A stretch of 64,000 bases of DNA from DMER64 sp964554535 (GTDB lineage Bacteria; Bacteroidota; Bacteroidia; Bacteroidales; UBA932): positions 46,558 to 110,557 of the forward strand of contig CAZKPB010000005.1 in NCBI GenBank assembly GCA_964554535.1, written 5' to 3'. The notes below the pieces were generated by a model, which saw only the letters and a list, made by a program, of their open reading frames with translations, did not search any database and was not told where the DNA came from. Positions 1-8,805 of this stretch are shown one piece after another (the first letter of the stretch is position 1; every line of letters begins with the position of its first letter). The position numbers and the translations under genes are program-made.

Positions 1-2
1 GC

Positions 3-308
3 AGTCTGGCGCTGACTATTGCAGGCGGAATTGTCCTTAAGCACTACAACGATCCCGCCCCCTATCTGGACTCCGCCACCACCTTCCTTTCCATTCTGGC
101 CATGCTCCTTATGGTGCAGACCTATTCGGAACAATGGTACCTGTGGATTGTAGTGAATCTGGCCACCATCACTATGTGGGCCATGGCATTTGTAAAAGAA
201 GGCGACACATCGCACTTGATTATTACCTCCATGTGGTGCGTCTACCTGCTCAATTCCATCCACGGCCTTTTCTTATGGAAAAAAGAAGCCGCCCGGCAAG
301 CCGCATGA
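3..308 (+). CDS. pnuC: PnuC-family vitamin transporter, C-terminal part (5' end outside window)
   Basis: Inner-membrane facilitator of the PnuC family, which takes up nicotinamide riboside, or thiamine in the PnuT branch, for trapping by a cytoplasmic kinase. The reading frame is open from base 3, so the gene begins outside the window; about 101 C-terminal residues are visible. They contain the family pattern PYLDSATTFLSILAMLL, then the YSEQWYLWIVVN segment with its Trp residues, then two further hydrophobic helices ending in a short basic tail (WKKEAARQAA). These aromatic residues line the substrate site in known structures. The substrate cannot be decided because the partner genes that would tell NAD salvage from thiamine uptake lie outside the window. 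The next gene, mgsA, starts 37 bases downstream on the same strand, so co-transcription is possible. Confidence 0.8.
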   Translation, partial: SLALTIAGGIVLKHYNDPAPYLDSATTFLSILAMLLMVQTYSEQWYLWIVVNLATITMWAMAFVKEGDTSHLIITSMWCVYLLNSIHGLFLWKKEAARQAA

Positions 309-345
309 CTCTGATACTTCATTTTTAGGTACCTTTGCCCACATT

Positions 346-810
346 ATGGAAAAAGACAAAAAAATTGCGCTTGTAGCGCACGACAATATGAAAAAAGACT
401 TGGCCGAGTGGGTGGAATGGAACTGGGCCAAACTCATGAACTACCCGCTGGTTTGCACCGGCACCACCGGAAAAATTGTAAGCAAATCCATCAAAGCCCA
501 CCTCAAGACAGCAGCCACGCCCAACATCACCCTGCTCAAATCGGGGCCCCTGGGCGGTGACCAACAAATGGGCTCCCTCATAGCCGACGGCAAAATTGCC
601 GCCCTCATCTTTTTCTGGGACCCTATGTCGGCCCAACCCCACGACGTAGACGTCAAAGCCCTGCTGCGACTGGCCACCTTATACAACATCCCCACGGCCA
701 TCAACCGCACCAGCGCCGACTTCATCATATCGTCCCCCCTCTTTGAGGCAGAAGACTACACCGTAGTGCCCCACGACTACACTTCGTACATCAACAGAAT
801 ATTAAAATAA
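346..810 (+). CDS. mgsA: Methylglyoxal synthase
   Basis: Cytoplasmic enzyme that converts dihydroxyacetone phosphate to methylglyoxal and phosphate, a bypass of lower glycolysis that relieves sugar-phosphate stress. The 154-residue product has the normal family length. The N-terminus reads KKIALVAHDNMKKDL, followed by the phosphate-binding loop TGTTGK, the signature SGPLGGDQQMG, and FFWDPMSAQPHDVDVKALLR, which carries the catalytic Asp and the conserved His. The Ile-Asn-Arg-Thr-Ser-Ala-Asp segment near residue 125 completes the family pattern. It sits 6 bases before purD and probably shares its transcript. The metabolic link is loose; it is relevant that the split-transketolase pathway proposed further along the window would yield dihydroxyacetone phosphate. 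Confidence 0.95.
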   Translation: MEKDKKIALVAHDNMKKDLAEWVEWNWAKLMNYPLVCTGTTGKIVSKSIKAHLKTAATPNITLLKSGPLGGDQQMGSLIADGKIAALIFFWDPMSAQPHDVDVKALLRLATLYNIPTAINRTSADFIISSPLFEAEDYTVVPHDYTSYINRILK

Positions 811-816
811 GATACT

Positions 817-2088
817 ATGCGCATCATGGTCCTGGGCTCCGGCGGAAGGGAGCACGCCCTGGCCTGGAAACTGGCCCAATCAAACAAAGTCACCGCACTC
901 TTTGCCGCCCCGGGCAACCCCGGAATGGCCTCCATTGCCACCCTTGTCCCCCTAAAGACTACCGACTTTGAACAAATCAAACAAGCCCTGCTCGCGCACC
1001 GGATTGATATATTGGTAGTAGGTCCCGAAGACCCTCTGGTTAACGGCATAGCAGACTACTGCACCGCTGACCCCCTACTGCAACACCTTACCGTAATAGG
1101 CCCCAGTGCCCGGGGAGCGCAACTGGAAGGCAGCAAGGACTTTGCCAAACAATTCCTGCAACGCCACGCCATCCCCACCGCCGCCTACAAAACCTTTACC
1201 ATGGCCGAGTATGAGCCTGCCTGCGCCTTCCTGGAAACCCTGCCCGCTCCCTACGTACTCAAGGCAGACGGTCTGGCCGCCGGCAAAGGCGTACTCATCC
1301 CGCTGACACTGTCGCAAGCCCAAAGCGACCTCAGAGAGCTGATGGACGGCAAATTCGGCACCGCGGGCCACAAAGTGGTCATTGAAGAATTCCTCAAAGG
1401 CATAGAAGTATCGGTATTCGTCCTCACAGACGGCATCCATTATAAAATCCTTCCCGAGGCCAAAGACTACAAACGCATCGGCGAACACGACACCGGCCTG
1501 AATACCGGCGGCATGGGCGCCGTAAGCCCCGTCCCCTTTGCCGACCGCGCCTTTATGGAAAAAGTGGAACAACGCATCGTCATCCCCACCATAGAAGGAC
1601 TCCGCCAAGACGGCATCCCCTACAAGGGCTTCCTCTTCCTGGGATTGATGAACTGCCAGGGCAACCCCTACGTGATTGAGTACAACGTGCGTATGGGCGA
1701 CCCCGAGACAGAGGCCGTAATGATGCGCCTGGAAGGCGACCTGGCCGAGGCTTTTGCCGCGGTGGGCACCGGAACGCTTGACCAAGTGGCGCTGGGCGCC
1801 TCGGCTCGGGCTGCCGTTACGGTGGTGGGTGTGAGCGGCGGATACCCGGAAGCCTATGCCAAAGGCAAGGAAATCACCGGCACTGCAGACCTTACCGATG
1901 GAATGCTGTTCCATATGGGCACAGCGCTTCACGAGGGCAAAACGGTGACATCGGGCGGGCGGGTACTGGCGCTCAGCGTCCTTGCCGCCGACGCGCGTAC
2001 GGCTCGGCAAAAAGCTTACGAACAGTGGGAACATGTACACTTTGAGGGGCTCTACTTCCGCAGGGACATTGGGATGGACGTCATATAA
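817..2088 (+). CDS. purD: Phosphoribosylamine--glycine ligase (GAR synthetase)
   Basis: Second step of de novo purine synthesis: 5-phosphoribosylamine, glycine and ATP give glycinamide ribonucleotide. The 423-residue protein is full length for the family. It starts with the N-domain pattern MRIMVLGSGGREHALAWKL, has the loop VVGPEDPLVNGIADY, the ATP-grasp region KADGLAAGKGVLIP, and the metal-binding end VIEYNVRMGDPETEAVM. A C-terminal domain begins near residue 335. The ATG follows the mgsA stop by 6 bases and the next gene begins 5 bases after the purD stop, so the three genes look like one operon. Confidence 0.97.
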   Translation: MRIMVLGSGGREHALAWKLAQSNKVTALFAAPGNPGMASIATLVPLKTTDFEQIKQALLAHRIDILVVGPEDPLVNGIADYCTADPLLQHLTVIGPSARGAQLEGSKDFAKQFLQRHAIPTAAYKTFTMAEYEPACAFLETLPAPYVLKADGLAAGKGVLIPLTLSQAQSDLRELMDGKFGTAGHKVVIEEFLKGIEVSVFVLTDGIHYKILPEAKDYKRIGEHDTGLNTGGMGAVSPVPFADRAFMEKVEQRIVIPTIEGLRQDGIPYKGFLFLGLMNCQGNPYVIEYNVRMGDPETEAVMMRLEGDLAEAFAAVGTGTLDQVALGASARAAVTVVGVSGGYPEAYAKGKEITGTADLTDGMLFHMGTALHEGKTVTSGGRVLALSVLAADARTARQKAYEQWEHVHFEGLYFRRDIGMDVI

Positions 2089-2093
2089 ACTCT

Positions 2094-3041
2094 ATGATAC
2101 AACTTGTCAAACGCCATTTATGGGCCGCCGTAGTGCTCTCGCTTCTGGTGCTGGGGGCGTTCTGGGGGGCGCATATTTACCTGTGGTCCGACCCGGCGCA
2201 ACTGCATTGGAGTGACTATGTGGTGCCTCCGGTGTGCGTAATGGGCGTGGGACTTATACTGGCATATCTGACAGAACGCTACACCCTGCTGCTCGAACGG
2301 TCCTACTGGGTGCTGGTCTGCTACGTCACGCTGGTGTGCAGCTTTCCCAACACCTTTGAAAAGTCGTCGGCCTTTCCGGCGGCGGTGCTCTCGGCCCTGT
2401 CGCTACCCACATTGCTGTACAGTGCCTCTGACCCGGCTACGCGCAAAGGACCCTTTCTGGTATCGTTTTTCATCACCTGCGCCTGGCTGCTGTACTTCCC
2501 GTCGGGATATCTACTTATACCATTAATAATCAGTTTGATGCGTCTTGCCAAGGCATCGCTGAAGGATATAGCGGCGTTTATGGGAGGGATTGTCTCACCG
2601 CTGATGCTGACGGGATTCTATAAATGGCTCCGCGGAGAAGACCTCCGCGCCTATGCACTGATGCGTTGGGAACAACTTCTGGACTGCACTCCCGCTTTTC
2701 AATTGAATCAGGGGAACCTTACGCAGACCCTGCTGGTGTGCGTATTGGGGGGCGTTCTGGTGATTGCGCTGCTTACGCGGCTGCTGAGTAAAGAAAGTAC
2801 CACTCTGGTGTTGGCCCGGTTTTACGAGATGCTGTTCCTGATGATGGTCTGCTCGGTCGCCGTAATGGGATGTTACTCTGACTATTCCCATTCGTTTTTG
2901 CCCATTCTATGTATCCCCATGGCGTTGCTGACCACGTCGTTCTTTTCCCAGACTAAGGGGATTATGTCAAAACTTATCCTGGCCCTGCTGTTTGGGGCGC
3001 TGATGCTTAATTTTGTCAACAGCCGGCTGCAGCTGATTTAA
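2094..3041 (+). CDS. Polytopic membrane protein of unknown function
   Basis: A 315-residue protein made almost entirely of hydrophobic segments; about nine to ten helices can be drawn, beginning with AAVVLSLLVLGAFWGAHIYLW and ending with a hydrophobic stretch before NSRLQLI. There is no cleavable signal peptide, no nucleotide-binding motif and no recognisable transporter signature. The short loops contain few charged residues apart from LRGEDLRAYALMRWEQLLD near the middle. It starts 5 bases after purD and probably ends that operon, since a candidate terminator follows. Uncharacterised multi-pass proteins occur beside purD in other Bacteroidetes, but I cannot name the family with confidence. 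Confidence 0.75.
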   Translation: MIQLVKRHLWAAVVLSLLVLGAFWGAHIYLWSDPAQLHWSDYVVPPVCVMGVGLILAYLTERYTLLLERSYWVLVCYVTLVCSFPNTFEKSSAFPAAVLSALSLPTLLYSASDPATRKGPFLVSFFITCAWLLYFPSGYLLIPLIISLMRLAKASLKDIAAFMGGIVSPLMLTGFYKWLRGEDLRAYALMRWEQLLDCTPAFQLNQGNLTQTLLVCVLGGVLVIALLTRLLSKESTTLVLARFYEMLFLMMVCSVAVMGCYSDYSHSFLPILCIPMALLTTSFFSQTKGIMSKLILALLFGALMLNFVNSRLQLI

Positions 3042-3045
3042 TTAT

Positions 3046-3086
3046 TTTGCCTTTATAGCGGAGGCGGAAAGACCGGCAAATTTTTT
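3046..3086 (+). terminator. Possible terminator of the mgsA-purD operon
   Basis: TTTGCC at 3046-3051 can pair with GGCAAA at 3075-3080, followed directly by six T. The stem is only six pairs with a long internal region, so this is a weak candidate, but its position right after the last gene and the T tract are right. Confidence 0.4.
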
Positions 3087-3122
3087 CTTTCTATTTCGTT
3101 TTTTTTTAATGAAAATTTGCGT

Positions 3123-3135
3123 TTCCTTTCGTTTT
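3123..3135 (+). promoter_or_regulatory. Candidate DeoR operator upstream of the GH3 operon
   Basis: The 13-mer TTCCTTTCGTTTT lies 11 bases before the -33 element of the GH3 promoter. Twelve of 13 bases match TTCCCTTCGTTTT, found on the minus strand at 26490-26502 next to the -33 element of the transketolase/kinase operon. CTTTCG-type repeats are typical operators of DeoR-family sugar regulators (for example AgaR). The site here overlaps the right arm of an inverted repeat, TAATGAAAA (3107-3115) and TTTTCATTA (3132-3140). Confidence 0.45.
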
Positions 3136-3146
3136 CATTATAATTA

Positions 3147-3178
3147 TTTGCGTTTTTGAAGAGAAGACATTATATTCG
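3147..3178 (+). promoter_or_regulatory. Bacteroidetes-type promoter of the GH3 operon
   Basis: TTTG at 3147-3150 is followed after 20 bases by TATATTCG at 3171-3178. This fits the Bacteroidetes primary-sigma consensus TTTG-N19 to 21-TAnnTTTG with one mismatch in the -7 box. The start of transcription would lie near 3185, giving a short leader before the ATG at 3207. Confidence 0.6.
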
Positions 3179-3206
3179 TAGCATATTTACCAAACAATCA
3201 TAACCA

Positions 3207-5534
3207 ATGAAAAAGATAACCATCCTTTTGTTCTGTGCACTCTTTTGCACAAGCTCTCTATGCGCACAACCCAAACTCAACAAAAACAACATTGACGAAG
3301 TTGTAAAGGCCATGACCTTGGAAGAAAAAGCCACTCTGGTCGTAGGCGGACGCGGCAACACAATGGCTACAGGCAGCATCACCACTGCCATTGAAGCTCT
3401 GGTACCCGGAGCCGCCGGCAACACCCGAGCCATTCCTCGTCTGGGCATTCCCCAAACCGTAGTGGCCGATGGCCCTGCCGGACTGCGCATCAGCCCCACC
3501 CGTCCGAACACCGGTGCCACCTTCTACTGCACCGGCTTTCCCGTCGGAACCGCCATTGCCTCGTCCTGGGACGTAGACCTGGTACAATCCATGACAACGG
3601 CCATGGGAAATGAAGTACTGGAATACGGCACCGACGTACTGCTGGGCCCCGGGATGAACCTGCACCGCAATCCCCTGTGCGGCCGTAATTTTGAATACTT
3701 CTCTGAAGATCCCCTGCTCTCCGGTAAAATTTCCGCAGCCTATGTAAAAGGCATCCAGTCCAATGGTGTGGGCGTTTCCATCAAACACTTTGCAGTCAAC
3801 AACCAGGAAACAAACCGTAATGAAAACGACGCACACGTAAGCGCCAGAGCCTTGCGTGAACTCTACCTCAAAAACTTTGAAATCACCGTTAGAGAAGCAG
3901 ACCCAATGACCGTAATGTCATCGTACAATAAAATTAACGGGACCTACGCCCAACAAAGCTACGGCCTCCTTACCAGCATCCTGCGCAAGGACTGGGGCTT
4001 TAAAGGCCTTGTAATGACCGACTGGGGTTCCAAAGCCGGTACCATTGACGCCGTAAAGGCCGGCAACGACCTTATGACTCCGGGGAACGCCCAGGAAATT
4101 CAACGCATCATTGACGCTGTAAACAACGGCAACCTTTCAATGGCCGACCTGGACCGGAACGTCAAAAAAATGCTGGAATACATTGTAAGAACCCCGCGCT
4201 TCAACGGTTACAAATACAGCGACAAACCGGACCTCAAAGCCCACGCCGCCACCGCCCGCGCCGCTGCTACCGAATCTATGGTCCTGCTCAAAAACCGCAA
4301 CAACACCCTGCCTATGAAGGACATCAAGAAAGTAGCCCTCTTTGGGATTTCCTCCATTGACTTTGTAGCCGGTGGTACCGGTTCCGGAAACGTAAACAAG
4401 GCTTACGTCATCAACATGGTACAGGGCCTAGAAAACGCCGGTTTTGAACTCTCCGCCAATCTGAAAAACTACTACCAGAAGGTCGTTGACCTCCAACAGG
4501 CGAAAGACGCCCTCTCGGGCGGAAACGCCAACCGTGGTATCCTGCTTGGAAACGCCAAACTGGCCGAGGTGGCCATTGCCCGCAACGTCATTGACAGTCA
4601 AGTAGCCGCCAACGATGCCGCCATCATTATAATTGGCCGTAACTCGGGAGAAGGTGCCGACCGCAAAATGGACAACGATTTTAACCTCACCAATGAAGAA
4701 CGCCAACTGATTAGCGACGTCTGCACCGCATTCCAACAAGGGGGCAAAAAAGTCATTGTAGTATTGAACATTGGCGGAGTCATTGAAACCAACTCTTGGA
4801 AAAACCTTCCCGACGCCATTCTTTGCGCCTGGCAACCCGGACAAGAAGGTGGTGACGCCGTAGCTGACGTGCTTACCGGCAAAGTAAACCCCAGCGGTAA
4901 ACTGACTATGACCTTCCCCATGGCCTTCACCGACCATCCCTCATCGGCCAACTTCCCCTACAACTACACCCGTCCCGCCAATAACAACTACTACGGAGGC
5001 AACGCCGCCAGAGCCCTCACCAAAGACGTGGACTACACTGACTACGCGGAAGACATCTGGGTAGGCTACCGTTTCTTTGACAAAAACGGCGTAGAAGTAT
5101 CCTATCCCTTTGGCTACGGTCTCAGCTACACCGACTTCGCTTATTCCAAGCCCTTGGTGAAAGCCGCCAAAGACGGTGGATTTACCGCTACCATCACCGT
5201 AACCAATACCGGTAAAACAGCCGGCAAAGAAGCCGTACAACTTTACGTAGCTGCACCGGCAGGAGGTATGGAAAAACCCGCTAAGGAACTCAAAGCCTTT
5301 GCCAAAACCAAAATGCTACAACCGGGAGAAAGTCAAACACTTACAATGAGTGTGGACGCCTACACCATGGCCTCGTTCAATGAAGCCCACGGTCAATGGG
5401 AAACCGCTGCCGGCAACTACATCGTTTCGTTTGCCAAGAACGTAAATTGCGTAGAAGCCACCGCCAACTACAAGCTCAAAGCCGCCAAGACCTTTGCCGT
5501 AGATGACGCCAACGCTTGCGCCCCCGTAAAATAA
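3207..5534 (+). CDS. GH3 beta-glycosidase, secreted
   Basis: A 775-residue exported glycoside hydrolase family 3 enzyme, probably a beta-glucosidase or beta-xylosidase. A signal peptide (KKITILLFCALFCTSSLCA) is followed by the (beta/alpha)8 domain, with the family patterns LLGPGMNLHRNPLCGRNFEYFSEDP (shown here only as a family marker near residue 150), KHFAVNNQETNR and VMTDWGS, where Asp272 is the expected nucleophile. The second domain carries NSGEGADR with Glu482 as the likely acid/base. A fibronectin III-like domain ends the protein. It is the first gene of a two-gene operon and has its own promoter. GH3 substrate range cannot be read from sequence; the converging CE1/DUF1593 locus suggests a plant cell-wall glycan. 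Its promoter region carries the motif shared with the transketolase operon. Confidence 0.92.
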   Translation: MKKITILLFCALFCTSSLCAQPKLNKNNIDEVVKAMTLEEKATLVVGGRGNTMATGSITTAIEALVPGAAGNTRAIPRLGIPQTVVADGPAGLRISPTRPNTGATFYCTGFPVGTAIASSWDVDLVQSMTTAMGNEVLEYGTDVLLGPGMNLHRNPLCGRNFEYFSEDPLLSGKISAAYVKGIQSNGVGVSIKHFAVNNQETNRNENDAHVSARALRELYLKNFEITVREADPMTVMSSYNKINGTYAQQSYGLLTSILRKDWGFKGLVMTDWGSKAGTIDAVKAGNDLMTPGNAQEIQRIIDAVNNGNLSMADLDRNVKKMLEYIVRTPRFNGYKYSDKPDLKAHAATARAAATESMVLLKNRNNTLPMKDIKKVALFGISSIDFVAGGTGSGNVNKAYVINMVQGLENAGFELSANLKNYYQKVVDLQQAKDALSGGNANRGILLGNAKLAEVAIARNVIDSQVAANDAAIIIIGRNSGEGADRKMDNDFNLTNEERQLISDVCTAFQQGGKKVIVVLNIGGVIETNSWKNLPDAILCAWQPGQEGGDAVADVLTGKVNPSGKLTMTFPMAFTDHPSSANFPYNYTRPANNNYYGGNAARALTKDVDYTDYAEDIWVGYRFFDKNGVEVSYPFGYGLSYTDFAYSKPLVKAAKDGGFTATITVTNTGKTAGKEAVQLYVAAPAGGMEKPAKELKAFAKTKMLQPGESQTLTMSVDAYTMASFNEAHGQWETAAGNYIVSFAKNVNCVEATANYKLKAAKTFAVDDANACAPVK

Positions 5535-5553
5535 GCCAAAAATTAACCATACT

Positions 5554-7851
5554 ATGAAAAAACTGATAGTATCGGTATCTTTCTTACTGCTTCTGTCCGC
5601 CTGCAGCGGACAGAAGTGGCAGGAAGAGAGTAAAGGTACCTGGAATCTGGTGACTCAAAAAAACGGACAAACGCTGGGATACTCCCCCGCTTCGGGCGTG
5701 ACATTGCTCACCGAAAAAGGCTATGCCTTTAAAGACCTTAACCGTGACGGAAAATTAGACATTTACGAAGACTGGAGAAAACCGGCCGTTGAAAGAGCCC
5801 GTGACCTGGCCGGCCAACTGTCCATTGAAGAAATTGCCGGTCTGATGCTCTACAGTGCTCACCAGGCCGTACCCGCCGGAGGCCGCTTTGGCGGTGCCTA
5901 CAATGGAAAATCCCTAGAAGAAAGCGGCTTGAAACCATCTGATCTTACCGATGCACAGAAGACCTTTCTTAAAGAAGACAACCTGCGCGCCATATTGGTA
6001 ACCAGTGTGCAAAGCCCCAGTATTGCCGTAGCATGGAGCAATAACGTGCAAGCCTACGTAGAAGGCCTTAACCACGGCATCCCCGCCAACAACAGCTCGG
6101 ACCCGCGCCACGAGACCAGTGCTACGGCCGAGTTCAACGCCGGTGCCGGAGGTCAGATATCTATGTGGCCCAGCACCCTGGGCCTTGCGGCCACCTTTGA
6201 CCCCGCCCTGGTGGAACGCTTTGGCGAAATAGCTTCCCAAGAATACCGCGCCCTGGGCATTACCACCGCCCTGTCACCCCAGATTGACCTGGCCACCGAG
6301 CCCCGCTGGGGCCGCTTCAGCGGTACCTTTGGCGAAGACCCCGACTTGGACACCGATATGGCCCGCGCCTATGTTGACGGTTTCCAAACCTCCAAAGGAA
6401 ACAAGGAAATTGCCGGCGGATGGGGCTACGAGAGTGTAAACGCTATGGTAAAACACTGGCCCAGCGGCGGTCCTGAAGAAGGCGGCCGAGACGGTCACTA
6501 CTGCTACGGCAAATACGCTGTGTACCCCGGCAACCGGTTTGAGACTCATTTGAGACCCTTTACGGAAGGGGCCTTCAAACTGAACGGTCCCACACAGTAC
6601 GCCGCCGCAGTAATGCCCTACTACACTATATCTAGCGGACACGGAGAAAATGTGGGCAACGGCTACAACAAATACATCATCACTGACCTGCTGCGTGAAA
6701 AATACGGCTACCAGGGCGTTGTCTGCACCGACTGGCAGATTACTCCGGACAACCCCACCATAGAAGGATTTACCGGTAAATGCTGGGGAATGGAAACCGC
6801 TACCGTGGCCGAACGCCACTACAAAGTACTTCTCACGGGCGCAGACCAGTTTGGAGGCAACAACGACAAAGGCCCCGTATTGGAAGCCTACGCCATGTGG
6901 GTGAAAGACTTTGGTGAAGAAGCCGCCCGAAAACGTTTTGAAGACTCGGCCGTACGCCTGCTGCTCAACAGCTTTCGCACCGGTTTGTTTGAAAATCCGT
7001 ACCTGGACGAAGCCACTTCCACAGCCATTGTGGGTAACGCGGAATTTATGGAAGAAGGTTTCAACGCCCAGCTCAAATCCGTAGTACTACTCAAGAACCA
7101 CGGCAAAACCCTGCCCGCCGCCCCAAAGCAGAAAGTCTTTGTAGCCCGCAAATACGTGGCACCCCAACGCGATTTCTATGGAGAAATGACCCAGGGCGAA
7201 TGGGTTACCCCTATCAGCGAAGACTTGTTGGCCAAATACTATGAAGTAGTGGACAACCCCGCCGCCGCCGATTTTGCCATAGTAATGATTAGCGAACCCG
7301 CTCAGGGAATGGCTGCAGGTTACGATGTGGCCGACAGAGAAAAGGGAGGCAACGGATACATTCCCATCTCCCTGCAATACAATGACTATACTGCGGTAGA
7401 TGCCCGCGAAGTCAGCCTGGCCGGTGGAGACCCCAAAGAGAACTTCACCAACAGAAGCTACAAGGACAAGAGCGTGAAGACCCCCAACAAAGGCGATATG
7501 CAACGCGTCATTGACACCAAAAAACAGATGGGAAACAAACCGGTGGTGGTAGTGATTGCCGCAACCAAACCCCTTGTAATGGCCGAGTTTGAGCCCTACG
7601 CCGACGCTATTCTGGTCACCTTTGGCGTGCAGAATCAGGCCCTGCTGGACATTGTCAGCGGAAAGGCCGAGCCCTCCGCCCTACTGCCCATGCAGATGCC
7701 CAAGGATATGAAGACCGTGGAACTGCAATATGAAGACGTTCCCCGCGATATGGAATGTTATACGGACGCCGAAGGCAACTCCTACGACTTTGCCTTTGGT
7801 TTGAACTGGAGCGGAGTCATCAAAGACGCACGCGTGGAAAAATATAAATAA
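5554..7851 (+). CDS. GH3 glycosidase lipoprotein
   Basis: A second GH3 enzyme, 765 residues, of a clearly different subgroup from its neighbour. The N-terminus KKLIVSVSFLLLLSAC is a lipoprotein signal with Cys17 as the anchor, so it is probably attached to the outer membrane. Residues near 65 read FKDLNRDGKLDIYEDWR, an EF-hand-like Ca-binding loop common in this Bacteroidetes GH3 group. The catalytic domain has SPQIDLATEPRWGR, VKHWPSGGPEEGGRDGH and GVVCTDWQ, with Asp393 as the likely nucleophile. A C-terminal alpha/beta domain follows; no fibronectin III-like domain is obvious. It starts 19 bases after the first GH3 gene, so the two are co-transcribed, and it is followed by a strong hairpin terminator. 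Substrate not assignable. Confidence 0.9.
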   Translation: MKKLIVSVSFLLLLSACSGQKWQEESKGTWNLVTQKNGQTLGYSPASGVTLLTEKGYAFKDLNRDGKLDIYEDWRKPAVERARDLAGQLSIEEIAGLMLYSAHQAVPAGGRFGGAYNGKSLEESGLKPSDLTDAQKTFLKEDNLRAILVTSVQSPSIAVAWSNNVQAYVEGLNHGIPANNSSDPRHETSATAEFNAGAGGQISMWPSTLGLAATFDPALVERFGEIASQEYRALGITTALSPQIDLATEPRWGRFSGTFGEDPDLDTDMARAYVDGFQTSKGNKEIAGGWGYESVNAMVKHWPSGGPEEGGRDGHYCYGKYAVYPGNRFETHLRPFTEGAFKLNGPTQYAAAVMPYYTISSGHGENVGNGYNKYIITDLLREKYGYQGVVCTDWQITPDNPTIEGFTGKCWGMETATVAERHYKVLLTGADQFGGNNDKGPVLEAYAMWVKDFGEEAARKRFEDSAVRLLLNSFRTGLFENPYLDEATSTAIVGNAEFMEEGFNAQLKSVVLLKNHGKTLPAAPKQKVFVARKYVAPQRDFYGEMTQGEWVTPISEDLLAKYYEVVDNPAAADFAIVMISEPAQGMAAGYDVADREKGGNGYIPISLQYNDYTAVDAREVSLAGGDPKENFTNRSYKDKSVKTPNKGDMQRVIDTKKQMGNKPVVVVIAATKPLVMAEFEPYADAILVTFGVQNQALLDIVSGKAEPSALLPMQMPKDMKTVELQYEDVPRDMECYTDAEGNSYDFAFGLNWSGVIKDARVEKYK

Positions 7852-7868
7852 CCTACTTTCCAATATAA

Positions 7869-7903
7869 AAAAAGGGGATGGCATTTCTTGCCATCCCCTT
7901 TTT
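7869..7903. terminator. Bidirectional terminator between convergent operons
   Basis: A perfect 15-base-pair stem (AAAAAGGGGATGGCA, loop TTTCT, TGCCATCCCCTTTTT) lies between the end of the GH3 operon and the end of the minus-strand CE1/DUF1593 locus. A and T runs on both sides make it work in both directions. Confidence 0.9.
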
Positions 7904-7918
7904 CATACACGACAGATG

Positions 7919-8800
7919 TTATTTACATTGTTCGGAAAAATGACGGGTAAACCACCGCAAGGCTTCACCCAGACTCTCATACCAGTAATAAGAAGCGTGG
8001 GCTCCGTTGCGGGTGCGGAACTGGCAGGTAAAACCGGCCTTTTTCATGGCCTGATAGCAGGCGGCGTTGGCATCAAACAAAAAGTCGTCGTCACCGCAGT
8101 CCAATACAAAATGTACGGTTTTGATATTTTCCAGTTGCTCGGGAGAATAACTGCTAATATCAATGCCGCTGGAAAAAGTATTGCCATAAGGACTTCCTCC
8201 TTCTTCCTTTACCAAAGTGGAAGGGACGGCCGCACTCATGGCGTAAACACTGCTGAACATATCGGGATGAGTTATTCCGTAGGTAAAGGAACCGCCACCA
8301 CCCATAGACAGCCCGCCAATGGCACGGTGCCCCTTGTCTGCAATGACACGGTAGTGTGATTCAATAAAGGGAACAAGTTCATTAAAGAAATAATCTTCAT
8401 ATTTCCAGTTGTCACGGTTAAAATAGCCCATAGTACCTTCCGTGGCGTTAGGGCATACAATAACCATTTCACAAGCCATTCCGTCGGCTACGGCTTTGGT
8501 AATGGCTTCATTGATCATACCGCCGGGGATGTTGGCCCATTCCCAGTCATTTTCATTGGCGCCGTGCAGCAAATACACTACAGGGTATTTACGGTCGGTT
8601 TCTTTGGTATAGCTCTTGGGCAGATATACAGTAAAGTTTTTGTCGTAATTGAGGATTTCACTGTAAAAATACAGGTGTTCAATAGGCAGAGGGAATACGC
8701 GTGCCTGATGTTTGGCAGGATCCTGCGGTTTGGCTTCTTGAGCGTTTACGGTAAGAGAAAGGGCAACAAGAGCCACAAACAGGGTAAAAAGTTTTTTCAT
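7919..8800 (-). CDS. CE1-family esterase, secreted
   Basis: A 293-residue alpha/beta-hydrolase of the esterase D / carbohydrate esterase family 1 type, which removes acetyl or feruloyl groups from plant polysaccharides. A signal peptide ends near NAQEAKP. The fold markers are VVYLLHGANEND (oxyanion region), the nucleophile elbow GGLSMGG with Ser165, an Asp in DCGDDDFLFDA, and the His of RNGAHASYYW. Unlike the two other CE1 proteins of the locus it has no N-terminal CBM48-like domain. It is the last gene of the minus-strand PUL, 5 bases after a DUF1593 gene. The acyl group removed cannot be told from sequence. Confidence 0.88.
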   Translation of the reverse strand: MKKLFTLFVALVALSLTVNAQEAKPQDPAKHQARVFPLPIEHLYFYSEILNYDKNFTVYLPKSYTKETDRKYPVVYLLHGANENDWEWANIPGGMINEAITKAVADGMACEMVIVCPNATEGTMGYFNRDNWKYEDYFFNELVPFIESHYRVIADKGHRAIGGLSMGGGGSFTYGITHPDMFSSVYAMSAAVPSTLVKEEGGSPYGNTFSSGIDISSYSPEQLENIKTVHFVLDCGDDDFLFDANAACYQAMKKAGFTCQFRTRNGAHASYYWYESLGEALRWFTRHFSEQCK

Positions 8801-8805
8801 AATAG

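Noticed and set aside
1075..2040. Long open frame on the minus strand opposite purD
   Set aside because: It lies wholly inside purD in another frame, its protein has a His/Gly/Val-rich shadow composition and no family pattern.
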